NCBI GenBank assembly: GCA_027943335.1
Contig: BSBK01005649.1
Location: 1,940,001-2,004,000, forward strand
DNA: 64,000 nucleotides
Direction: 5' to 3'
Source of the DNA: Chamaecyparis obtusa
Lineage: Eukaryota; Streptophyta; Pinopsida; Cupressales; Cupressaceae
Under the pieces are notes generated by a model. It was not told the origin of the DNA and made no database searches. It worked only from the letters and a program-made list of their open reading frames with translations. Shown one piece after another: positions 47,666 through 59,683 of this stretch (position 1 is the stretch's first letter; every line of letters begins with the position of its first letter). Position numbers and translations under genes: made by a program.

Positions 47666-50600
47666 TCACATCTTGTCAAAAATATGTTGGTGGGTTTTCT
47701 TCATTGACTCCAAGAGGTTGTCCCATTCCTCTTTCAAGTTGGTGAGAGCAATATGCTCAAGACCGACTTGTGCATACATGTCAAATATGTTATCTAACAC
47801 CAAAATTTCTAGTGTTGCAACGAGTTGTTCTGCTTTGACAATGTGTGTCTCAAAAAATTTCAGGTATGGTAGGAGCTCTGTCTGTAACTTAGTAACCTGA
47901 TCTGTTATGTGCTCTTCTTGTTTATTTAAGTCTACTATCAACCGTTGGAGTTCCTGAACTCGGTGAATGTGCTTAGAGAAAGCATTAGGCTTGGTTATAG
48001 CTGTAGTTGTACTTAACTTTATTTATGCTTCCAATCCTTTGATCTTCTCATTGACTTCAACAGTGAAGGTATCTATAGTACAAAGCTTCAGTAAGTATTG
48101 ACAAATTAACTGGGTGATAGATTTTATCTTAGTGATTACCTTAGATAGTTTGACCTTCTTGATTGCCACTTCTAGGCTTATTTTCTCTGCCAGTTTGTGT
48201 TGTATCCTAGATTCTGCCCTTTCTTCAATCCATTTATTTGCATTAGTGTCTGGGGCATTGATCTTCTCAGCAAGTGTAGCAAGTTGATCTATGATAGGAG
48301 TATCCTCATCAATATTCACCTCAAGTACTACCTATTGTAGGATATCCCTTACATCTATTAATATTTCTTTTCATTTGTGTTCTTTCTGCAACTTCTCTTG
48401 TGTTGCCTTTCTTGAACATAATTCCCCATATTTACTCAATTCTTCAGGGCTTAGGGTCCTCGGGTCACACTCGGGAATAATTATCACTTCATCTAGGGTG
48501 ACCAGCCCTTTTCCTTTCTTTTTCTTTTTCTTCTCCTGTGCTAGAGGTGATTTCTTCTCAATAACAGCAATAGTTTTGTCTCCCATCTTTGGAGTATCCT
48601 TCCCAGTTGACACATGTTCTTCCTTCTTTTTTTCCTCGGTAGTTGTAGTCTCAGTTGATGGAGTGGGAGCCTTAGATGTGGTTTCAGGTGGGATCACCTC
48701 AGTTTCCTTTGTCTCATCTGTTACCTTTGTCTTAGTAGAAGGTGCCTCTATTTGATTAGGCTCATCTATCTCTGCATGTTTTTTAGGTTCTTGTACCTCA
48801 ATGTGTTGCTCGAGGTCTAAGTCATTGGGTTGTACTTGTGAAATAATTTTGACTGCCTCTGCAAGTATAGGAAGTTCACCCGGTAGTGATGTGAATATAC
48901 AATCAGTGTCTAGTGCTTCATCTTGATTAGGTGCAATATTCACATCCACATCATCATTTTCATCAGGATCACCATTTGTGATGTCCTCAATGAGTACATC
49001 ATCATTATTTTTCTTCTTCAGTTGGATCTTTATTGGATCTGGTGCATCCTATGAAACACTTATTTCTTCCTTTTTCTCGGTGATATCAATTACCCCAGTA
49101 ACTGATATACCAGTGTTCTTTGACTTCTTTGTTGTGCTATCATCAATACAAATACCTTTACCTTTGGAAATTTGTATCTTCTTAGACAAGTTTAAGAATG
49201 CTTCTTGCTCAGCTTTTTCTTTGGCTTTAAAAATTGATGACCATAAAGAGTCACTTGTTATATCCATATCTGCCACATTTTCATCAAGTATCATCATGGC
49301 TCGGTTCTTGATCATAAATCTTGCTTGATATTTAGCCATGTAATCATTAAGTTCTCCATAGCTTAGATGTGGGGCTGCCCGAACTAGAGATCATTCTCTC
49401 TTTGTTTTCTCGGTGTCTAGTGCAATAGCCCATTTTTCAGTAATCTTGTCATCCAACTCCTTTGGTAATGCACGCACAAATTCCATTGGAACTTTCTTGA
49501 ATTTTATCATCATTTGGATGACAGCTTCTTCTAACTTAGTTTGATCCTCTATTGACATCTTGTCAAATCTGTCTATTCCTAGATCAGCAAGGTCTCCATT
49601 CTCAATTATGTTTTCAATAATTTCATCTAGTGTTCTTACCTTGTTACTTACCACCTTGAATTGATTGACATCATCTTCATTGTTAGTTTCCTCAAGATCT
49701 TCTTTACTTCTTAACAATCTTCTCCTTTTCTTCGGTGCCTCAGCTACAACTTTATTCTTTCTCTTGATATATTTCCTTGTCAGTGTAGCTGCCTTACATT
49801 TTATTACCTTCTTTGCTTCTTTCTTCTCAGTTGGTGAAGGTGCATTTGATGATCTTGTCTTCATACCTTCTTTTACTGGTAACTGCTTCTTCATAGGAAC
49901 TTCAGGTGGAGGAACCGGTGTGGGATCTTCTTCTTTTTCTGACTTGGTCTCCTCACTATCATATGGTTTGTTAGCCAGCTGTAACTGACCTTCAGTTGTT
50001 TGTTCAATTGGTGTCTCCTTAGGTGTTTCAGATACATCTCCAAATCTAGCAGCGAGATCTTTCTTCATCTTCTTTGCCTTTCTAGACATTCTACCGATCT
50101 CTATGCCTATTGAGATTCTAGATTTGGCCTCTTCATATGTTCCGAACCTAGTGGCAATGGGATCTTTTGGTAATGGAAGCAGTGCATTAATAGATTTTAG
50201 TGTGAAATCATGGTTCATTTCATAACCCATTGGTGCCAGCCATTTTATTCTAGGTTCAACTGCTCTTATCATAGTATAATCTATTTTGACTACAAAACAT
50301 ATATCATTCTCAAAATTTTCAACTAATTCCCTCGAAATTCTACTTCTTTTATGCATTTTAGTCTAAAATTATTTGAAGTATGCATCAAATTCTATATTCA
50401 GTTTAACTCCTAACTTACTTATCATATCATTGATCTATTTTGTTATCAGTTTATCTGATTGCCAATTTACTTAACCGATGCTAGGTACATACTTTTGTAG
50501 ATAGAAAAATATACAAACAAGTAGTGATCTGAACTTATAGGTATTAGACTTCTTTGTTCTTATTGTCTTCATATTTTCCTGTAGTTGATGAAACAATACC

Positions 50601-51259
50601 TTGGCAAGATCAACTTGGTGATCTTTCTTCACAATTTTTTGTGCCATGTCTACTGCACTGCAGGGTACGTTGTTGAGTCTGCTCGATTGAAATATCTTGT
50701 ACCCGATCACATGTGCTACAAATTTAACTATTGGGTCTTTGATTGTTGAAATTTTTAGTGCCTGACCATCCCATTGTGCTCCAGTGTTCTTCTCAACATT
50801 CGGTCATGACAAACTACGGAAGGCTTTTGCCTTGTCGGTTGTAGGGAGCCTAGTAACCCTACTGATCATTTTCTTATTGACCTCTATAGGTTTATCCAGC
50901 CAGAATTTTCCATCGTGATACCTGCTCAAAATGATTCTAATCCAATCTATCTTAAATGATTACGGATAGTGTGTGATACACAATAACCTTAATTCCTCAA
51001 TCTTCTTGTGTTCTTGTTTCAATTTACCATCGGTGCCACATATTTGTTGATATGCTGCAATAGTTTCAAAGTCTCCAACTTCTCCAATTTTGCAATGAAT
51101 ATATGCTCTTACATCTTTTGTCAATAAAACCCATTCAATTTGTTTGTCATGTGACCTTGGGATGTGGTTTAAACTTAGGTTCATCAAAATTTTCCCTTAT
51201 GATTAGATTACTTCCTCATCAATACTTTGTGATTTTCTTGCAGACGATGTAGATGCCAT
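47666..51259 (-). pseudogene. ORF2 of the non-autonomous element: large protein of unknown function
   Basis: From ATG 51259 (MASTSSARKSQ) to TGA 47668-47666, one frame of about 1,197 codons with about nine in-frame stops. I do not recognise it. Visible parts: an N-terminal folded-looking region of about 300 residues (KDVRAYIHCKIGEVGDFETI; VGYKIF-type segment near 50700; YKFRSLLVC near 50530); a middle with basic clusters that could act in nuclear import (KYIKRKNK, PKKRRRLLR near 49735); Pro/Thr/Glu-rich low-complexity stretches; and a C-terminal coiled-coil-like region. No membrane segment or protease, RT or integrase motif. It recalls the loosely defined plant transposon or Sirevirus envelope-like ORFs by composition only. 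Upstream sequence carries a TATA box, so it may be transcribed separately. Confidence 0.75.
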
Positions 51260-51470
51260 AAATTGATTCTAGGGTTTCGACAAGCAGCAGGATAAAAAGT
51301 GTTTGATAGCAAATGAACTTACTTAGAATCATTGAAGAGTGATATTGGTTTGATCTACAGTAGCCTTGAATCCTTCTGAAAATCTTCTAGCTCGAACTCT
51401 TTTATGTGAAATCACCACTCTTCGAAATCACAATGTAAAGCAATGTAACAATGAACTTTGTTTCTCGTGT

Positions 51471-51477
51471 ATTTATA
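51471..51477 (-). promoter_or_regulatory. Candidate internal TATA box upstream of ORF2
   Basis: The minus strand reads TCTATAAATACACGAG, a good plant TATA box, 212 bp upstream of ATG 51259. The expected transcription start is near 51440. The leader then ends CGAAACCCTAGAATCAATTT before the ATG, like a plant 5' leader. It lies in the non-coding gap between ORF1 and ORF2. Confidence 0.5.
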
Positions 51478-51823
51478 GACTTTTTGATATTCCCACTCAA
51501 ACTTTCATGCAATAAATTCTTGACCTAACTTTTGGTACGAACAACTATCAACTCAGTGACAACAAAAAAAAATTATTTGCTTGGTTAACATAGGATTTCT
51601 TCGTCGGTTTGCACTGTTGTCCGGTTAACCTTGTATAGTGATTACCGACGGGTAACCAACTCTTGGTCTCTCTTTTACCGACTGTATAACATTGTTAGCT
51701 CATAACATATAAACCATACTGCATCTTTACTCATGCTAATTTGGTATAAACACATCATGTATAAGCAACTGTATGTAAAATGTGATCATTTGAAATGTCA
51801 TTCCCATACATACCTATTTCACC

Positions 51824-53224
51824 TTAAGTGGAGGTACCAATGTCACCCAATCCAGTGGATTAGGTTTCACTGACAGCATTACTTGACTCATCATTCTCAT
51901 TAGATGCCTTCTTCCACATAGTGTTCCTTAACTTTGTGATATCTACAATAGTATATCGACTCTCAAATACATGATTTTCATCTGGTGCTCAGTCTCTGTA
52001 GTTCTTGCTTAAATGACTGACTCTATGACATGCATAAGCCATTCCAGTGCTTGTCCAGCTTCTTGATTGTCTAATCTAACTCTTTCTATAACAATTTTCT
52101 GCAATGTGCCCATATCTACCACAAGTAGTGTAGTTAGCCCATGTATTATAATCCCAAACATAAGAGTTACCTTGTCTCTTCGGTTGATAGGGCTTTCATT
52201 GTGTTTGCTACTTAGGAGTCCATACTTGCTTCATCTTAGCCTTATACTCTCATGCAATGTGTCCATGCTTATTACAAGTATAGCATATTTTCTCCACAGT
52301 GGTATTGTTAGCAATATCACTCTGTTTAGCTTTACACTCATAAGCTAGATGTCTAAACTTACCATAGTAATAACAATATCCATTAAACTTAGGAGTGATG
52401 AGAGGTTTACCTTGTGCTTTGCTTCTACACACATTAGATGTATGTCCCAGTTTTCCACAGTGATAACATGCCAACACTTTAGGTTTCTAATTTTGATTAT
52501 TGTTGACTTGTTTAGCTTGTTGTGATGATTCTCCTTCACCAGTATAACCTTTACCGGCTCTACTCCCAAATCTTCTTTGATTAGTCAGAAAATCATCAAT
52601 CTTCTTAGAACTATCCTTAGCCAATTTCTTCATTTCATTTTGTTGCTATTGATTTTTCACTTCATTTCTCAGCTTCTCATTCTCCTCTTTGAGTCTAGCA
52701 ACATCTTCTAGTCTTCTTGACAATTCTCCATTCACTTGGTTTACCTCTTGATTCACAGTCATCATTTGATTAGTTACTTGGAAGTGACGATCAGTGAGTC
52801 TCTGTATTTCATTCTCTTTAGCTTGAAGTTGTTCAGTCATCTGTCTTCGGTCATCAATAGCTAGATTCCTTTCTTGTTCGACTTGTCTAGCATTGTTCAT
52901 TATTTCTACCATTCTCACCATCTGAGATTCTTGACCGATTTGTAGTGCTTTCACTTGATCAGTTAAATGTTGATTCTTTTTAGATAAATCAGTGATTATG
53001 CTTTCAAATCCGTCAGAGATGCTTCCAGAACTAGATCCTATATGCTCAAATATTTCATCAATAGATTTTTCATGGTAACTGATCTCATTTTGTAGAATAG
53101 CTAGGTTCTTCCTTTCAACCAGTAATTTCTTCAGTTCTTCCTTGGCTTGCTTGTACTGTTCAATAAACATCTACATTTGTATCTTCTGATTCTCAATAGT
53201 CTTATCAAGCTTGTATCTCTCCAT
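51824..53224 (-). pseudogene. ORF1 of the non-autonomous element: coiled coil plus zinc-knuckle array, gag-like
   Basis: ATG 53224 to TAA 51826-51824, 467 codons, same frame as ORF2, with several nonsense codons. Residues about 19-190 form a long heptad-rich coiled coil (many E/K/Q with regular L/I/V/M). Then follows a series of CCHC zinc knuckles: one intact (CYHCGKLGHTSNVC, near 52470-52430), others degenerate (CYYY...H...C; CYTC...H...Y, with a stop inside; TTCGRYGHIAENC; AYACHRVSHLSKNY). Five in a row is more than the one or two usual in gag. Nucleic-acid binding and multimerisation, as in gag, is the likely role. A capsid domain is not evident. Confidence 0.75.
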
Positions 53225-53274
53225 GACTTAGATCTTTACCCTTTAGTGGTTAAAGTGTTCAATAAGAGAATTGG

Positions 53275-53286
53275 GCTCTGATACCA
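53275..53286 (-). promoter_or_regulatory. Primer binding site of the non-autonomous element
   Basis: Minus-strand TGGTATCAGAGC, two bases from the 5' LTR, as in the Copia elements. Confidence 0.92.
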
Positions 53287-53288
53287 AT

Positions 53289-54505
53289 TGTTGGAATTAG
53301 GAGAGATAGGTATTGAGAGGGGAGGGGTGAATCAGTGCCTTCAAAAACTTTACTTGTAAACCTTTCAGATCTAAAACTGTAAACAGTAATAACCAACCAA
53401 AATAACTTGAATCTAACTGCATGTATCAATCATCAATTTTACTTATGAAAGTAAACAATGTGAAATCAATATGACAATCACATAACACAAGTATTTTGGT
53501 AACACAAAAACCCTTGTGAGAAGGTAAAAAATGCAGTGGGGATGACACCCACAAATTCTTTACTACTGCAAATAGAAAAGGTTTGCATGTTAGGGCTACA
53601 AGTTTTGATCACTTTTGGTGATCTCACCCTGTTAGGAGTGACATGTTAGATCAGCTGGATCTACCTAGTTATAGGATTTTAACAACACTAATGAAGTGTG
53701 CACTCGGTTAAGAGATTTACCTAAGACTGTTAAGTCTACTCTTCTAAGAGATTTTATCCAAAACTCTATTACAATGGTTAGAAAGCAATAGGTAATTATC
53801 TACTAGTTGACAACTCAATTGTCTGATACAGATCTATAAGTTCTGATAAAATATCACCTCACTTGTCATGAATCTCTGCTCTAAACTACTCGGTAGCCTT
53901 TTCTGATTCTATTCAATCTAAATTTCTTTGTACTTTATTCTTCTCTATTAACTGATAGACTTGAAGTTAGGCAATTGCTTCAAGTGCTTCATGATTCATA
54001 TATCAGCTCATGCCAAAAATGATGTGAACACACAAATATATAGTGTTCCATTTTTGTTGCTTTAACAAAATTAGGTTACACAACATAGTCATAACCCTAA
54101 GATCTGTGGTGTACAATAATAACCTAGATCAACTAATACAAAAGATATGCATTACATTTAATGAATATCATCACATTAAATATTCCTCATCTTAGTAAAA
54201 CATTTTATGAACCGTTGTAACCGTTTGCATAGAAGTATGTGTCATTTCAAATTACTATGCCATTTTTTGTGATCCTCGGTAAACACTATATAAACTGCTT
54301 GATGTATACTGAGACACTCGGTGTTTATTGTCTGTCGGTGTTGGTGATTCTATTGCTTAGTAAACTGTCTGATGCTCGGTGTGTAAGCTTTACCGACTAG
54401 TCTGTCTTGCTTCTAGTTACCGATTAGCTCAATGTAAGTGACCGACCGATATCTTTACAAACCTTTGATACTAATGACAACCATAAATGCTCAATAGAGA
54501 TAACA
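53289..54505 (-). repeat. 5' LTR of the non-autonomous element
   Basis: 1,217 bp, closely similar to 46197-47414. CTCGGT-type motifs lie at about 54270-54450. The hairpin arms are GGTATTGA 53309-53316 and TCAGTGCC 53332-53339. Confidence 0.94.
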
Positions 54506-54510
54506 AATAG
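54506..54510 (+). repeat. Target site duplication (right), AATAG
   Basis: Identical to 46192-46196. Confidence 0.9.
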
Positions 54511-54773
54511 GTTGTAGTTTCATTTTATAGATGCGTAAGTCTGAGGGGGCTTACAATAATAAATCATGTATTAAGCGAGCTTAAAACACTAGTATATGCA
54601 AATTTCATTATTTAATAATGAAAATCTATTAAAATGTTTGCAGTTGCCTCATTTAACTTGAGGTTTGTCTTGTATTATTTTGGTCATTATGGCCCTCCTC
54701 CACTCTCTAAATTTATTCCTTATCTATGGTTTTTGGATCCCGTAGTGTCGACTTGGAACCAGAGGAGTAGTGG
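54511..54773. repeat. Large palindrome, outer part of right arm
   Basis: Reverse complement of 45759-46022, resuming exactly after the inserted element. The homology ends at GGAGTAGTGG, opposite the left end CCGTTACTCC. Confidence 0.9.
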
Positions 54774-56439
54774 TTTCTTTGCATCATCTAGGTATACCAA
54801 TCAATTATGTTGTCTCCAAAAAATTGTGACCATGATGCCTACATTTATGTTTCTTAGTTGTTGTTTCCCAGGAACCCTTATGACCCTTTACGACCCTTTA
54901 CAATCCCTAAGAATACATATTAGAGGTCTTAAAATGTCATAAAGGGTCATAAGAGGCTCCTAGGAGGGGCCAGATGAGCTTCCACCTTCACGTGGTTGGC
55001 CCTGTTAAGTAGAGAATTTTAAACTATTCTCGAAACAAAGAGAAGCTCAATAATTTAAGATCTTAGTCCACAGACAAATTAAATTAGACTTACTATCCAA
55101 ATTGGACAAATTATTTTTGTTGTACATGGCACTTGGAGTTAAGTGTGTCTCTAAACATTGTGAGCTTTCCATATTCTTTAAGTGTTCTATCACAATTTTA
55201 TTTGTCAAAGATTGAATTAGGGATTAAGCATTTTCTCACAATTTTATTCGTACATTGATGAGAGTCAATGATGGAGAGTTTTTTAGATTCTAAGAAGACA
55301 TATATGTAGTGGAGGCCAGAAGTGATTTTTGTGGAGATTTTCTAGATGTGGATATTTTCTGGAGTGGCTATATACATACGAGGGTTTCCAGATTGAGTAC
55401 CAGTGCAGAGATGATGATTCAGTAACATGCATCTATAAAACCTTCACAACTATCCCTTCTTTGGCCTCCACTCATACCTCTTCTCAGAATCTAGAAACTT
55501 TGGATATTGTTTCTCATCCATGCACGAAATGTGCTAGTGATCGTATAAAATTAGTTTTGCGAGACTGGGATCAATTATGAGAAGGTAAAAAATAAGATAA
55601 TATTATTGTATCTTTCATTTCTTTTATCCATTCATATTTTTTACCTTCTCTTATATTGGATACTGTGCAGTGTACATAAAGGCAAGGTGGTGATTATTCT
55701 CGACGATCGATAGGTATAAGTCTTCCAGGCCTTACCCAATAGCTAGGACTAAAGATAAGATGCATAATTATTTATCATTGTCCTTGTAGTGTAGGAATTT
55801 ATCTACTTCCCACACTTGTAGAGTATGAGTATATCTATAAAGAAGCATCCCCTCCCGTGACTTGAATAGTGTAGGCCATGGGAGGATATGCTTAACTCTT
55901 TATCATTATCCTCATAGTGTAGGGATGTTAAGGCAGTCTGGCTTCAAAATCTGAAGGAGGTCACTGATGAAGAATATTCCAAATTCTACCATTCACTTTC
56001 AAAGGTTTGTGAACTACAACTTTAAAGTTTGGTTAGTCTATTTTCAGAATATTGTGAATGAGTTTGCTAGGATGATAATAAAAGGGTCTTTAACAATAGA
56101 CTCAAAGAGCATGGATAAGACATCAGAAGGATTTTAAGCCATAATGTTTTGAATGCTAAATCATTTAACAATCTTGCTTTTTTTGGTTTTTAATAATGTT
56201 AGCACTCATACTTGGACAAAATGATTTGCAGTTTCCTCATTTAATAGCTAGTAACTAGCATCAAATAAGTTCATAATAAACCATTATGCTAATAGTAAAG
56301 TAACATAACAAAATACACAGTGATATATATTAATGCAAATTAACACCTGAAGATAAATATCTAGACTAATCACCGAGCAGGATGTCATTGGTGATTACTC
56401 TGGATATTTTTTTTTTTTTTAACATTCCATAATTAGTCA
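54774..56439. other. Non-coding stretch with minor duplications
   Basis: No gene supported. An 83-codon frame at 55329-55580 has no recognisable domain. A phrase, TTTATCATTRTCCTYRTAGTGTAGG (read with its variants), occurs at about 55769 and 55899, and GACCCTTTACGACCCTTTAC repeats in tandem near 54880. Confidence 0.45.
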
Positions 56440-56800
56440 AAATTTTGACTAACCTTGGTCAAAACCCTCACAAAGACTGGTCTAAATATCGACCATTCTG
56501 TATCAAAATTTAGCATCATGGGTTTGGCATCCTGGTCATATGGGCCAAACATTTCGACCTACTTTAGTCAAAATTTTGATCTAGTAACCTCCCAATTGTA
56601 GATGTCAATTTTGACTACGATTGGTCGAAACTTTCACAAAGACTGGTCTAAATATCAACCATTCTATGTCAAAATTTAGCATCATGGGTTTGGCATCCTG
56701 GTCAGATGGCCCAAACATTTTGACCTACTTTGGTCAAAATTTTGACCTAGTAACTTCCCAATTGCAGATGTGAATTTTGACTAAGATTGGTGTAGAACAT
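56440..56800. repeat. Tandem repeat, about 166-bp unit, two copies, rich in TTGAC palindromes
   Basis: CACAAAGACTGGTCTAAATA starts at 56469 and again at 56635. Each unit contains TTGACC/GGTCAA pairs, in places the palindrome GGTCAAAATTTTGACC shared with 23884-23936. The flanks to about 56905 continue with looser TTGAC motifs. Confidence 0.85.
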
Positions 56801-56905
56801 TCTACCTTAACAACGATATGTCAAAATTTCAACTTGAAAAATAGTGACCAAACCATTTGTAGATTATTCGACCAATTTCGGTACAAATTTCAACCATTTT
56901 GTCGT

Positions 56906-57764
56906 CAAAAATAGGTGCCAATTGTACTAGTCTGTTGATGCAGGGGCATCCACATTGAGGAGGGAAACCTCAAATTTCAAATTTCAAATTATTTCTTTTA
57001 GTAGGTGTTAGATGCTTTTACAAGTTCTTCAATTTGTAAATAATGGGAATTTTAAAAATATTATGACATCTTGCGAGTAGTAGTGTCTCCATGAGGCTCT
57101 AAAATTAGCAAATTCGTATTGGACATTTTTGTGGCCATTTAGAGAGCTTGAACGAGGAATCCACAATGAGTGTGATACAACATTTGCAAACATTATATCT
57201 ACATGATTTGTTTCAAAAATCTAACATTTAAAGGTCCTAATGGATAAAACATTGGTTTACATACAAAATGAACACCTTAATTTATTTTGAAATGGTGTTT
57301 GGCACATCACATAACTAGGAAAATGACTTTCAACAATAAATATATCATCAATGAGTAAGATTCTTAAGAAGCTCCATATTAGTTGCAATGACTTCTCGTA
57401 TGATTGTTTCCTGCATAATACAATCATGCCTTGGATTTATCTTTGTCATAGATAATGCAACACCTGCTAGGACACCTCCCACCAATGTATTTTTCTTCAA
57501 TATACACAAAGAAATGTCACATTTCCTTTCCATGGAAGCTTCAAAATACTCATAAAAAATTAAATCCTTAAAAATTAAATAATCTTCTCACCCAATCACA
57601 GATGCCCCTTACTTCTTGCATGCCATATTTTGTTCTTGAGTATACTCCAACAACTAGCCCTTCAATGCACAACAACAAATTATTTCTAAAGAGTTATACA
57701 AATAATTTTCTTAATTATACTCACAAACCCAAAGATAATGTTACTGAAAATAATTATATTTAGA
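56906..57764. other. AT-rich non-coding stretch
   Basis: A 61-codon minus-strand frame at 57533-57348 (hydrophobic VGGVLAGVALSM) has no recognisable family. Nothing else seen. Confidence 0.4.
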
Positions 57765-58040
57765 AAACATTCTTATAATGACCAAGAACTAAATATTGAT
57801 GTTTACCCAAAATATTTTTACTCCAAAAAAATGATTATAATGGCCAATAATTGAAGATTGGTGTTTACCCAAAATATTTTCATTAAAAGGATGCTTATGA
57901 TGACCAAGAATTGAAGATTAATATTTACCCAAAATGTTTTTATTCAAAAGAAATTCTTATAACGACCAAGAGTTGAAGGTTGATGTTTTCCCAATAAACG
58001 TTTACCAAAAAAAATGCTTGTAATGGCCAGGAACTGGAAA
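57765..58040. repeat. Minisatellite, about 61-bp unit, five degenerate copies
   Basis: The landmark TRRYGRCCAAGAA-type phrase recurs at about 57779, 57841, 57901, 57963 and 58024, with spacing 62, 60, 62 and 61 bp. Each unit includes TGTTTACCCAAAATATTTT or a variant. Confidence 0.85.
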
Positions 58041-59683
58041 ACTAAAACTAGGTTAGTAATAAGATCCAGTCACCTTGTTGCAAAGATTGTTTGCCCATGT
58101 TTTGACTTGAAAAGTAGTCAAAACCCAAATTTGGATCAGTTTCAAATGGAAATAGTATACTCCAATAGATGAAAGTAGGAGAATTTAAAGGCTAAAATTT
58201 GTACCGTGTTGTAATGACATAAATTTTACACCCTCGTGTAAAATGCCATTTCCACATTTGTGCACTTTAGCAAAAGACTCAAGCTTCCTGCAATCCCTAT
58301 CACTAGCCAACTCATCACCTGACTCGAGGTTCCTTCCACACAATCCTAATAGCTTTGGACATTCAGCACACTCGCATCTACGAATCTACATATGTGCAAG
58401 TTTTCATTGGAGCATTACAGATTAACAACTTGCATTTGCAATGCCCCTAATGATGGCTAACCTACACAAGATTCCATTTGAGTTCATCATATACCCTCTT
58501 GCAACCCTCATTTGGTATTTTTACTTGCTCATTAAAAATTCTAACAACTTGTTACAACTTTTGGGCTCTCATTCACAAATACACATGTTTCTCATCTTTC
58601 ACATTCTCTTGGCTCTACACATCCATTTTTGTTGCAGCTTTTCATTATCAGCTCACCAAGTTCTTACATTTAGCTTTGTCTCATGCATTTGGACTCTCTA
58701 TCCTCGTAGGGGAGTCTCCTTCATCTCTTTTTGTGTCTTTGCAAGCATATTATTCTTATCTACTTCTCCATTTACATTATCATGTATCCATCCTATTTAC
58801 TCGGTTATCTATCACCTATTTTCTATGTCTAACAACTATAGTGGAGGTGGAGACAAAAAAATAGGGACTTGACTGAGGCAAGTCTCCAAACAACCACCCC
58901 AATAATTTCTTCTTCTTACTTGTGTGCAGGTTTACATCATGGATTCACGAGCCTCAACTTGGACCGCATTATCAACCATCAAACTAGGTGCTATCATCTC
59001 TCTTTCTCTTCATTTCATCATTCATAATGTGTATAATCTAGTTAGTATCTCATTCTATTGAATTTATCTCTATTCATATTTAAATATGTTATCCTATTAT
59101 TTCCCTTCATTTCATATATTTGGAATAGTTCTATTATGTTAAATCTACATTCTATTATTCTATTTTTTCACATATTCGTAGCTTAATAATATGTTATCTA
59201 TCTTTTATCTTCACTTTTTCCCATCTGTACAAGAGGCCAATGCGACACGCTAATGTCCAATATCTTCCTTATAGTCCTAGACACTCGCATTTGTCTAAGA
59301 TAGTGAGATTGTAGAGCTTGGAGTCTGTTCATTGTAGTTAGTCCTTTTGATTCCCTTAATTAGAATATATTTATCCATTTTTCTATTCTAGTTATAAACA
59401 TATATTTGCATTTAGTTAATTAAACCACATTTGGACATCTACACTTAAACATTTAAACAAACACATTCAAACACATTAAGGTAGCCAAGCAAAAACAAAA
59501 TTATCTCATGTTCAATCTCCTTGGCACTCCTAACTAGCAATGTGAGGTGGTGCAAGGAAGTCGTGCATCCCTTGAGGTTTTAATCGACCTCTCAATAGGT
59601 GCATTATTTTCTTCCCCACATTTTTTTGAACCTAATATCAACTAAGTAACCTTTCAAAAGTATCGTATTGTAATGGTTCTATT
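58041..59683. other. AT-rich stretch with overlapping frames, no gene seen
   Basis: Overlapping frames at 58441-58872 and 58478-58864 encode Phe/Ser/Leu-rich proteins typical of translated T/C-rich non-coding DNA. No domain seen. Confidence 0.4.

Larger units (their letters stand above)
46197..54505 (-). mobile_element. Non-autonomous LTR retrotransposon with two unusual ORFs and no pol
   Basis: LTRs 46197-47414 and 53289-54505, target duplications AATAG, primer site 53275-53286 and polypurine tract next to the left LTR define an 8.3-kb element on the minus strand. The interior has no RT, RNase H or integrase motif in any frame I could read. Instead it has ORF1 (coiled coil plus zinc knuckles, 53224-51824) and ORF2 (51259-47666, about 1,200 codons), both in one frame and broken only by stops. 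Its LTR hairpin, CTCGGT array, primer site and paired polypurine tracts match Copia-1 and -2, so Copia proteins of that kind probably moved it. That link is inference. Confidence 0.9.

Noticed and set aside
48291..48755. 154-codon plus-strand ORF inside the pol-less element
   Set aside because: Antisense shadow of the Thr/Glu/Lys-rich part of ORF2.
58441..58872. 143-codon ORF as a membrane protein gene
   Set aside because: Hydrophobicity comes from T/C-rich sequence; an overlapping frame in the same strand is just as long and no start context or homology was seen.
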